Assembly: GCA_009792885.1 (NCBI GenBank)
Contig: WMCF01000018.1
Coordinates: 462,890-526,889 of the forward strand
Origin: Eremophila alpestris peregrina
Taxonomy: Eukaryota > Chordata > Aves > Passeriformes > Alaudidae
Length of the DNA: 64,000 nucleotides
Direction of reading: 5' to 3'
Below are positions 25,247-35,375 of this stretch, in pieces (positions within the stretch are counted from its first letter, which is position 1; every line of letters starts with the position of its first letter). The notes beneath the pieces are model-generated. The model had not been told where the DNA came from. It did not search any database and was given only the letters and a program-made list of their open reading frames with translations. The position numbers and the translations under genes were made by a program.

Positions 25247-25310
25247 TTAATGGTTGCCCTCGATGATCACAGAGGTCTTGTCTAAGCTTAACAATTTGAT
25301 GATTCTACGA
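25247..25310 (+). mobile_element. CR1 LINE 3' tail, plus strand
   Basis: The sequence follows the CR1 3' end pattern: TGGTTG...CTCGATGATC, AGAGGTCTT, then a degenerate GATTCTACGA end standing for the ATTCTATG repeat of avian CR1. It directly abuts the right side of the LTR, so the two insertions may be nested. The upstream extent is unclear. Confidence 0.7.
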
Positions 25311-28042
25311 CGCAGTCAGAAATGCAGGCTGAGGGATTCCAGACAGTGGGCAAGAATCTGAATCTGCATTCTGGTGATTACATCCCATCTATGCATGAAC
25401 CACTGCCTTATGGCACTCTGGAAAGAGAAAAATGTGGACTTGAAACCCCTCAGGCTGAGAAGGACCCAGGAACAAGGCCTCCCCTACTTCTTGGACTCAT
25501 CAGCTAATTAACTGCTAGTCTGCTACACATTAGATAGGTACCAAAAGCATCTTCCTAAGAGAAAACTGCAGAAAGAGGTATGGGAGTTCTTTTCTGATAA
25601 ATTAAGGAGTCATATCAATGTCTAAGGTATACCCTGGTGTCCTACCAACCAGCTTCACTGTGCTCCACATTACAGATTTCAAATTTTGATCAGGAAATCA
25701 GAATCTCACCATTATATGGTCCTTAGATACCTGCCTCCATACTTTCTTAGCCAGGAGCCTGATTGTTATGAGCTGCAGTGTTGAACATTACAAGGCTTAT
25801 GCTCTTTGTCAAAACCTAGGACATAAAACCTTCCACTGCACTTCAAACAGTATTTGCTTTATTTTTTTTCCAACACAACAGCCTTTAGGATTTTAAATGG
25901 GAAGAAATTAGGTCAGGTCTTCCTACCGAAGCTTTTTAAAATTTTAAAATAGCTAAATTCTGAAAAATGTAGCTGCCTTTTACACCTTCCATTAATATCT
26001 TTTGAATATAAAGCTCTGAAGAGCACACTGATTTACTGAGAGCCTTACAAGTAGCAAGTGTCTATAAATATTAGTCAGAAAAATATTTAAACATAATTCC
26101 AGTTTTTGATTCCTTTGTAACAGATGTGATTCATCTTTGATCACATATTTTAGCAGCAAGTCATTAAAAATGCACAAAGAATTTGTCTGTGCACAGATCA
26201 GCCACAGAATACTGATGTGAACATTTAACAGCCTAAGGAAAAACATAAAAAACACAAAATGGAACCCATGCACTTGAAGCAATCAAACATCTGCCTGCCT
26301 TTCAACACCACTTTCATAGGATTGTCTGCATTCCTATATCAGAGGATATACGAGTCCCTACTGTTCGAACAATCTTGCTACTCAAAGACAATTTTCAGAG
26401 AGTTTAAAATACAAAATTTTCTATCTGTATTTCTGTTGGTGTACTGCAATAACAAGGAAGCTACTATTCACTTCTTTTATCAACAATAGTACAAAGAATA
26501 AGACACACCCTTCCCAGGGAACTGGAAAAACCTGCTATGTGAAAGCTGAAAAGTCTCCAACTACCCATTCCTTCATTTTGCTCTACTTTCAACAGAACTG
26601 AGGGAGGCTGCAAGGACTTGGCCTTAGCCTAATAAAAATAAGCTGAGCAGAAAAGCAAGGGCTGTGTATAAAAACACCAAAATAATATAAAACAGTAAGA
26701 AAAATCTATTTAAAATAAAAGGACAATCTTGGCACAAGATTGTTACTAACCGATGATGAATAAATTTAGGTTGAACACTGTAAGCAGCTTCATCATGTTG
26801 AGGAATTTAGCACTGGAAGAGGCTTCTAATTAAAACAGTGAGGGGAAAAAGGCTCAGCTGCTTTCAAGACAGTACTCCATATGTCTATGTCTGTATGACA
26901 TAAAGCCTACAAGAGCATGAAAATAAACTTGATGAATAGGCAGGTCCTTTCCTGTCCCACATTCCTAATAGAACAATAACTGTCAAGCAAATAACATCAT
27001 TCTGATACAACTCTAAGATATAACCATCTGTCAGGCAATACCCCAGAATAATTACACCACAGAAAGAAAAACCAGATATTAACATCACAGCAGGACAATT
27101 GCCAAGAAAAAACTTCACAGAGTATCTGTGCATAAATGTCTCAGACCCATAACCTCACTTCCCATCATTTCATGCTGCCTCTGCAGAAAGCACACCTTTC
27201 ATGCAGCACTCACAAATCTGAAAGAGCTCAGGTTATTTGGTCTCCATGCAACCAGGCAGTCCCTATGATCTGCACCCCGAGCATTCTGCAGACACACAGC
27301 AGATCACCTTACCCCAAACAATATGATATCTAGTATGCTCAACAGGCTCTTTATTTGCTACAACCCTTACTACCTTCATCTCAGGCAGGAGCAGCCAGAA
27401 ACAGCTTTGCTGTTGAAAGGTTCAAATTGCCACTTTTGCCCTTATGTCATTAAAAGAAAAACTACAGCAATCAATATTGACAATGAACAGTCACAGAAAT
27501 AACACATTCTATTAGACTAACTTTTATAACTTGAAAAAGCAGACAGTCTTTTAGGCACACCAGCCTTTCCACTTGCTTGACATCCCGACATGTATCTCTA
27601 TCCCTTGCAAAACTATTGTGGTCAAACCCATGAAAAGATTTCAGAACAAGAATAAAACTTGTGTCTGAGCCATACAGTTTCTGTAAAATAATCTCAATCT
27701 GTATTTTTCTTAGCTTTATACTCTTAGTGAAGCAGAGCATGGCTGCTGCAAAACAGCACTACAGTCCATTTTCAGTTTGTTTATATCACACCACAGCATT
27801 TTCCTACCATTTTAGTTCATCTGCTTATAATAGAACACCAGTGCTTTTTAACCCTGTCATCCAAACAGCATACACTCTTTTATTCACTATGAGAGCCTAC
27901 AGATCTGATTTATAGTATATTCTGGATATATAACTGCATAATTTAGGTTTGAAAAAAGGTGTGCTGCAAGATACCACAACAGGCCTCCCATTAGCCCTGC
28001 TAAGAATAAACAGACACATTTTACTTGACCTACCCTACTAAC
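25311..28042. other. Presumed intronic sequence
   Basis: No coding exon or repeat was recognised. The first 200 bp may still belong to a retroposon beside the CR1 tail. Confidence 0.45.
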
Positions 28043-28138
28043 CTCAGCAAGCTGGTCCTTAGCAGCAGATGCCAAGCTCAAATGACCACTTTCACATCTT
28101 TGTTGCAACTCCAGAGCAAGTCTTTGATCATTTTTCAT
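28043..28138 (-). CDS. Candidate coding exon, helical charged peptide
   Basis: A 96 bp minus-strand open segment lies between a TTCCAG acceptor and a GAG/GTTAGT donor. It encodes 32 residues starting MKNDQRLALELQQRCESGHL and ending in SLASAAKDQLAE. The mix of charged and leucine/alanine residues looks like a folded or coiled helix, not translated intron. With the near acceptor the exon is phase 0 on both sides. An alternative acceptor extends it to 28,173, adds EAKKLKSIWYFQ, and starts in phase 1, which matches the exit phase of the 35.3 kb and 32.0 kb candidates. Its phase 0 exit does not fit directly onto the 21.8 kb candidate, so another exon or alternative splicing would be needed. No family was recognised. 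Confidence 0.35.
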
Positions 28139-28173
28139 CTGGAAGTACCAAATGGATTTCAGCTTCTTGGCCT

Positions 28174-31100
28174 CTATACAGCCTCCTCAAAATCCACCAG
28201 CTGATCTCCCTTGTACCATGCAGTGGGAATACTCATCTCAACTTTAGCTGCATTTCTCTCCATTGCATATAGAAAGGGATACATGGCATACTGCTAAGCT
28301 AAATTTCAGTTAACTGCTTGTAGACCACTTGGATTATTTTGCCATAGCGTTAGATAGCAAAATACAAAACCACAACAATATCATATATACGGCCTCTGAC
28401 AAATTTTGACATTCAGCAGTCTGATAGAAAAGTAAATAAACTGGAGGATTAAATATACTTGAACTGGTTTTCATATCTCTAAAATTACAAAATTGTAAAT
28501 ACACATATTGCTTCAAGTATCATTCATTTTTTGCAGAAACTTACCTAAAAGTGAAATAAAGTTACCAAGAATATTTTGTATCACAAAAGGCCTTTCCCTC
28601 AAGGTAAGCATTAAAAAAGGCAACTGAGCTCTTCAGAAACACTGTAAGCAGCGCAAAGGACACAAAAGGTAAAGCTGTCTATACAAAATTAATTTAGAGC
28701 ACCCAGAAAATACACAGATGTTAAGAACTGCACCATCTCAAAACACTCTTGCTTTCTTCTTCATCTTCCAAACTGCACCCCCAAGCAGTTTACAGAATTC
28801 CCTTTCAGATATTGTGATTACTCTCCTGCACTCACCCCTGGTCAGGTCCCAGGCAGCCTGAATTATTTTGCTATGTCACTGCAACGACAGCAAAGGAATG
28901 CTGTGTCCCAAGTAGCACAGTCATTTTTCAGTATATTATTTTGAAACAATACTTTCTGAAATACTGTCTTGGAAATATGACATGGAGATCACAGGAATAG
29001 CTGTTTATGCTAGGCTTCAGGCTAATAGTCACAAAACTTGTCGTTTTTATTGGCAAGGTTCTTCTTTCTTCATTTATATTTCATTCCAAGTCTGTAAAAC
29101 TACCTAGGACATTCTGGGAGCTGGTTGAATCCCATGCCAAGTCATAAACCAAAGACTCCCATGAAAATAGATCAGATCAGGAACCTTCTGATAAGACATC
29201 AGCAACAGAGAAAGAAATCTCCCTCATGCTGACTGCCAGAACACAGCCCAGTTTAGCTACAAGGAGGAAACGTCTCTTAAGGAACTGCTACCAGGAGAAG
29301 CCCAAGCCAACCTGATAGGACTGTTTGTTGTCTCTTCACAGTGTCTAACAAAGAGAAGGAAACAGAGAACAAACACTGTGCCCCATGACAATGGAACTTA
29401 CTGATTGGAACCACAGACCTAGGCTGTGGTACCATTCCACCAATTCATGTCAGGGCTGAAGCCAGTTTCTTCCCTGGTGATCCAAATAGCTCATCCCTTG
29501 ACCCCTTGGAAATAGGATTTTATTTAAGGTTTTTACCATCCAACTTTTTTTACAAGATTCCTGTAGGATCCAGTGGATCAGCTGAGCTTTTCCTTTACTA
29601 TTTTCAGGATTATTTTTCTGTTCCCTTCCAGTAGAAGTTCAGAAAAAAATTCTCCTGAAAGGTGCTGATTCTACTGAAAGAACTGCAAGCATCTGACATC
29701 TTCCCTTCTGTATTTCATCACTCTTACTGCTTTTTTCCCTGGCCTGAGAAAGGTTTCACTGAAGAGGAAGGTGGGGAAAACTCATCAGTGAGAGAGGTTT
29801 GATGCAACAATCATCTGAAACTCAAGGTCAAATGTTTCCCTTGGTAACAGCTGCAGATGCACACACATTCAGTCTCCTTGCAGTGAGGACTGTCTTGTAC
29901 TTAAATATATACATCAAAAAAGAATATTTTGTACAGTAGATGCGCATATGAGGAAGAGTTTATGCACAGAAACATCAATCAAACCCCCCCCCCGAAAAAA
30001 CATTCTCTAATTACAAAGAAGAGAAAATATGTCACTTCCCATGTGTTTATAACTTCTAGTTTCTAAATTAGTGAGTGATTCTGCAACATGTAAACACTGG
30101 ATTTTGGATTACCTTTCCTATTATAACATAGTAAAAAACATCACAAGACTTAGCACAAGGTAATTAGACATCAGGCTTTCAGTCAGGCTGTGGCATGTTC
30201 TTACTTCTCCACTGGGAAGGCAGGCTGTGTGTGCCTGTCACACACACCCATATCAAATCTCATATCTCTAGTCAAGCATTCAAGTGGGGAGGTAACATCT
30301 TGGCATACTACTCAAGAATGAGTTTTCAAGAAGAGAAGGTCATATTATTACTTAGTAATTCAGAATGTTATTTAATGTCTCTAAAAAGCATTCCAAGAAC
30401 TATAGAGAGATCTATTTCTTTCTAAAGGCAGCAAAATATATACAGAGGAGGATATATATGCTCTTAATTTCCACTATTCAGGACATATTAATTTCCACTA
30501 TTAAGGAACAACAGCAGAGAGACATTAACAACTTTTAAAGCAGAAACAAAATCCAGCCCTGCTTGAGAGAGGAAGAAGGTGACAATATGGTTTTGATTTG
30601 TGTGTGATGGCCAGCGCATGGGTTTAAAGGCCCACACTAATTGGAGGGCTCAAAGGGAAGGTTTAGCCCTTTGCTCACTTGTCCTCTCAAATGCACACCT
30701 AAAAATAAGAGAAATCAGCATTTGAATTTGACCTGCCAGTGAATGAGAAACACCCCAGTGCAAGGACAGGGATGAAGATGCCTGGCCACTGCAGTGAGGA
30801 CACTGTCCTTGTAGCCTGGGAGCCAGGAGTAACAGAAGCATGCTGGAATCCTGCAGCAACTCCAACCATGCCTGTGCAGGCACTGGAAGAAAGACACACT
30901 TATTTTTATCCCACTGCTGAGTGACCTTATGAGCTGCAAATTAGCAGCTAAACAAATGTCTAACCGTAAGTATCACACACGAGACGAGATCTGCTTTTAG
31001 ATAACTGAGGATAACTAAATTTATTACTCAGATCTTTACAATGTGGGCAAATTAAGAAATCTCAATTAAAACATGTAGCTGCTCTGACACAGTAGAAACT

Positions 31101-31253
31101 GTTCATACAAATACACTGAACAGACACAGAAGGTCCAGTTACTTAATACTTCCCTGTTACTGTGGTCTGTTAGTTAGACCATATTAATGTGCATGCATGT
31201 TTTCTTGTTAGGAATCTGCAGATACTCCATTTGTATTACCAAGATTATTCTTT
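28174..31253. other. Presumed intronic sequence
   Basis: Contains a plus-strand donor-like CTCAAG/GTAAGC near 28,603 and another (CTAACC/GTAAGTATC) near 30,965, neither with a convincing partner. A 15 bp two-copy repeat (TTAATTTCCACTATT) lies at 30,464-30,502. Confidence 0.45.
29984..29993. repeat. Homopolymer C10
   Basis: Ten C residues followed by GAAAAAA. It is noted because such runs are prone to sequencing and replication error. Confidence 0.9.
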
Positions 31254-31435
31254 CATAGAATGGTTTGGGTTGGAAGGAACCTTGGAGATCACCTAGTTCC
31301 AACTCTAGTGCTGTGGGCAGGGATACCCCCCAGTAGATGAGGGTATTTAAAACCTCATCTGACCCAGCCTGGAACACTGCCAGGGATGAGGCATCCATAA
31401 CTTTTGCTTTTTCTTCCTGAAATACCCACCATCCC
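31254..31435 (-). mobile_element. CR1 LINE fragment, minus strand
   Basis: Begins CATAGAATGGTTTGGGTTGG, the reverse complement of the avian CR1 3' end, and continues through recognisable CR1 3'-region phrases (GGAGATCACCTAGTTCCAAC, GGGCAGGGATACC, GGGATGAGGCATCCATAAC). The element is 5'-truncated after about 180 bp, the usual fate of CR1 copies. The left end is exact to a few bases; the right end is approximate. Confidence 0.92.
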
Positions 31436-31982
31436 AACTGAACAGCTTGTGAAAATGTACAACACACCTCCTGGCACTACATGTCACTCTAGACTTTCAC
31501 CTGTGCTGACAGCAGGCTTGTTTTAATAAGCTGTAGTGTTTTGATAAGTAATGCAAGTGTCTATTGAACTGATAGATACATTTTAAATATTAATGCTATA
31601 TCAAAGCTAAATGAAAGCTTTAGAGAAGTCAGAGTAAGTGATTTAATAAGGTGGGACATTTAACTCCCTGATGTAAGTTAGCAGCACTTAAAAGGGTGAG
31701 CTCAGTCCTTGGATAAAGAAACAAGAATACCTCTTGTTTTCTTTCAGGTGTAATTGCTATCACCCACAGGAAGTCAAAACAGCTACCTGGAATTCATTAA
31801 ATAGTGTGGTAATGCTGAAAATCTGAGGAGTAAAATACAAATTCAACATTAATGAAATGACATTTACTCAACAGCCATCACTGATTACACATGTCCACCT
31901 ACACAACAAACCTACAGAATTAAACACTGTGTTACAACTGCTGTCTGCCTCTATTCACAGAGCAGTTAAACAGAGTACTTAC

Positions 31983-32021
31983 CCAAACCTATCTTCCTAA
32001 AGCATGCTTTAGTTTGGGACC
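31983..32021 (-). CDS. Candidate small coding exon, unidentified gene
   Basis: A 39 bp minus-strand stretch has a pyrimidine-rich acceptor (GAGCTTTTTCCCAG) and a consensus donor (TTGG then GTAAGTAC). The only open frame begins in phase 1 and ends in phase 1, with whole codons SQTKACFRKIGL. That phase fits both the preceding candidate (35,299-35,375) and the following one (21,774-21,847), giving ...SYPG-SQTKACFRKIGL-VAHS... across the joins. Small symmetric exons can be skipped without a frameshift, so this may be alternatively used. The peptide alone is too short to identify. Confidence 0.35.
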
Positions 32022-35000
32022 CTGGGAAAAAGCTCACACCACCTTTGGTTTCTTGAGGCAGAAGTGAACCACTGGATATAGAGTTACTGGGTTGGGATGA
32101 CCCATCTTCATACTACACATGTTGGTTATGTCTCTGTACTCTGTACACAGTCAGCTGATGTGATAATAACCAAGCAGAACTGATTTGGGTCTCACACACA
32201 CACCCCAGACAACTCTTCTCTAAATATGAAAAGAAAAAGACCATTTGGCAAAATTTCTTACATTTCCTTGGTATCCTATGAGTTATTAAATATAATTAGC
32301 AGATCAGCCAGCTTCTACTGTGAGAAAAGGTTACTGAGTTTGCAAACCTTTCCTAACAGGTATTACCTAAGACTCCTGCCTGTGCTTAGGAGGAACGTGT
32401 GGGCTCATTTTTTATTTTTTCAAAATCCAAATAATTGTCATATTAATGCGTGCACATGACTTTTTCAATCAAGTATCCATAAAAAAGTATGTTCGACTCT
32501 GCTAGAATATCTTTCTGTATCTAAAATATTTAAACTCTTCTTCCCCAGCCATGACAGCTGAAGAGTCTGCTTTTCAGACAGATGTCTATATTGATTTCTA
32601 ACATCCTTTTGTTCCCCTCCCAAGATTTTTTCCTTTGGAAATGAAAGTATTTAGCAGTCTTCATGTATCAATGGGAACAAGTTTAATAAAAGGTCCTAAT
32701 GAGAAGCAATCTTCATTATCTTCATTAAGTAATAAATGCATGTCATGAAATCAGGAGTTAAGATAATGTTTAATACAGTAAATGATGTTAGAAAAGCTTC
32801 CATAGCTTCTGGGAAGCAAAAGCCTTCACAACTGGCACACTGAAGTTTTCAACTCTTCTCCAGTTGTCCATCTGGTCATTTGACTCTCAGTAAGTTACCT
32901 GTAACTTGTCCCTTTTAACTGCTGTCCTCCAATAAATACCTGCCTTGTGAATCCTTCCCTTTGTGGCACTCACAGCAGAACTTTGCACATCTAGCTGCCC
33001 AGGAAGACATTTTCCTCCACTGCTGCAGTCCAGAAAAATCTGCTATCTTCAGAGACAGTTTCTCCCTCAGACTGGCTGACAGCATGCCCACCATCCACTA
33101 GAAGCAGCATCTTCCAGCATCTTTTCCATCCATAAACAGATGGAGACTATAACAGCGTTCAACCACCTGCACGTGCAAGATGCAGCCATGGTTCTAAACA
33201 AAGGAAAACATTAGTGTTTTCTACACTCAATACAAAAATGTGCTTGCTGGACAACTGACCTCCAGCTTGCCTCAGTACTCAGCTGCTGCACATGATTTTT
33301 GCTCTCCATTTGAACCATCAAGATTTCTTGAAGCCAGCCAGTCTTCCCTGGGAAGCACCCAGGGTGTCTCGCCAGGTCCCACGGCACAGACACATGACTC
33401 TCACAACAGTCAGATGAGGGACCAAAGACACCCTTCAGCCTTGGCTCAAAGCATGCCATTCACAGTTTTATCCTCTGAGGTTTGCTTGCCATTTCAATCC
33501 CCTTGCTCAGACTGGTGGAGGCAGCTGGAAGGTGGTCCAAGTCACTCACTGTCTGGATCGTATTTCAAACACTCCAAGCTTTCGAAGCAGGGAGTCCTGC
33601 ACTGCAGCTCAAGCAGGGCCCTTTCAGACTTGTTGGGCTGTAGTACTTGTAGTGCCATTTTAATACCAAGAGAAAGTTTTTAGCATATGTAATTTTGATG
33701 TTATTAAAACCACAGACTTGGATCCTTGGACAAGTAACCAATCTTTGAATAAGAAGCCTAAAAGCTCTGTGGTACAGACTGGATGCTCCCATCCCCAGTC
33801 CCTGCTGTGGTACAGACTGGATGTTCCCATTCCATCCCCAGTCCCTGCTGGGACTGAAGTTACAGGTTAGCAAGATATGTACTGGAGGGAACATAGATTT
33901 ACTGAATCCCTTAACGTTGCAGACTAGGCAGCAAAAGGCTCCTTTCAGGGTCATTGGGATTCCCAGATGTCAAGAGAGCAGAAGCAGTGTGAGGACAGGG
34001 TTTGACCCAGACAAGGCAGCTAACAAAGGGCTGCTGTTTGTCCTGGTGGGAGCAGCACTAACTGCCATGGGCTGGTAGAGTAAGGAAAGCATTAAGGGAG
34101 AACAAGGATTTTTAGATATGATTTAGAGTAGAGATTTCTCCCCTTCGTTAAGCTTTAGCCTTCATTCACCTTAAACTAAGTAGCAAGCTGCTCAATGAGA
34201 GGTTGGTTTTGGTCACTTCTCCAGCCTTGCTAGCTTCAAGATGATGCAGCTCTGGCATTCCCCCCTTCCACATGCACATTCCATTTACAGTGCAATCCTA
34301 ACACAGAAGTTAACTGTTCACAGCTTCCCAAATGGCCCAGACTACAATGAGATAATTAACTGCTCATGAACAGCTATTCATTGAAAACGTCTATCACAGT
34401 ATCTGTTAAGCCATTGAAAATCTTCATTACTATATATCTGTCAAACCTCTGAAGAAATTCAGTACTATTTATTCAGATTCAGAACTAGACCAGATTTAGT
34501 TTTTGTTTTCCAATTCTCCTGGACCACGATAAATAAGCAAGGCTTTTTATTCACTGAACTTGTAAGGAGTTTTCTAAAACCACATAAAAACCCTCTCCAT
34601 ATGCCAGTTGAAGCTTCTGATTTGGTCACATCGATGTGTGAAATAAATATACTTCACTCTCATGCATAATTAGCAATAGCAAGTCTGTTTCTTTAGATAG
34701 CATCCATGGCATATTGTCTGTGAAACATCAGCTCTGCATTTTGTATCTGAAACGACATTGTTCCTCTCTGAACAGCTTCACTGGTTAAACCAAGCCCAAT
34801 CCACCAAACAATACATTAAGAAAGCAATAAAGGTTTTCTATGCTCTTTTTATAAATGGATGTGTGTTTTCAAATTCTGAGACACAATTTGTAGCTCCGAA
34901 GCAGTTTTACTCTCTGCTTAAACTTGCTACACAATTTATAATGCAACATGTTTTAAGTCAGTCACTAACAATTGGCTGTATTTGTAATACTTTCCTAATT

Positions 35001-35298
35001 TTTCAAAACTTCTCCTATCATACATGATGAAATAACATAAGAAAATTTCATCATTCTTGACTCAAAAAAGAGGTTGTCTTTACAAGACAATAAAGCAGCA
35101 CACACAATACTTTTACCACATAATGATATAACACTTTCACAACTTCATTGATTAACACGAAGCATGACATGAAATTATTCTTGGTCTTTAATACTGATCT
35201 ACACACATCTATTTATTGCTCAGGACAGCAGAAAACAACCAACAGCCTAATTCAGTATCAGAAAATAACAAGCAAGAGTCATCACAAGGGAGTCGTAC
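32022..35298. other. Presumed intronic, with a GC-richer block at 33.2-34.1 kb
   Basis: The block holds a 147-codon plus-strand frame at 33,240-33,683 and a 129-codon minus-strand frame at 33,565-33,954. Both look like translated non-coding sequence. The rest is AT-rich with no exon found. Confidence 0.4.
33769..33849. repeat. Tandem duplication of about 40 bp
   Basis: Copy one (33,769-33,806) begins GTGGTACAGACTGGATG and ends CCCCAGTCCCTGCT. Copy two (33,807-33,849) is nearly identical, with one substitution and a five-base insertion. The high identity implies a recent event. Confidence 0.9.
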
Positions 35299-35375
35299 CT
35301 GGATAACTTTTCACTTCAGCAGCAGCATAAGATAATGCATTTTTCAGATTGCCAAGCTGAGAGAATCTATGGAAT
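35299..35375 (-). CDS. Candidate internal coding exon, unidentified gene
   Basis: A 77 bp minus-strand stretch lies between a strong acceptor (TTTTCTTTCAG) and a good donor (CCAG then GTACGA). One frame is open: phase 2 in, phase 1 out, 25 full codons reading FHRFSQLGNLKNALSYAAAE then VKSYP. The pattern of a tyrosine/leucine/alanine-rich helix pair resembles TPR or other alpha-solenoid repeats, but the segment is too short to assign. It lies 3.9 kb downstream of the predicted first exon on the same strand. Its exit phase fits the entry phase of the candidate at 31,983-32,021. I do not recognise the protein, and no upstream exon carrying the start codon was found. An alternative is a chance splice-site pair. 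Confidence 0.45.

Noticed and set aside
28820..28880. Minus-strand GGG/GTGAGT donor with a 22 bp exon
   Set aside because: The acceptor (AAATAATTCAG) lacks a pyrimidine tract and the exon is too short to judge.
29880..30000. C10 run followed by A6 as a possible retroposon end
   Set aside because: No flanking element or target duplication is visible.
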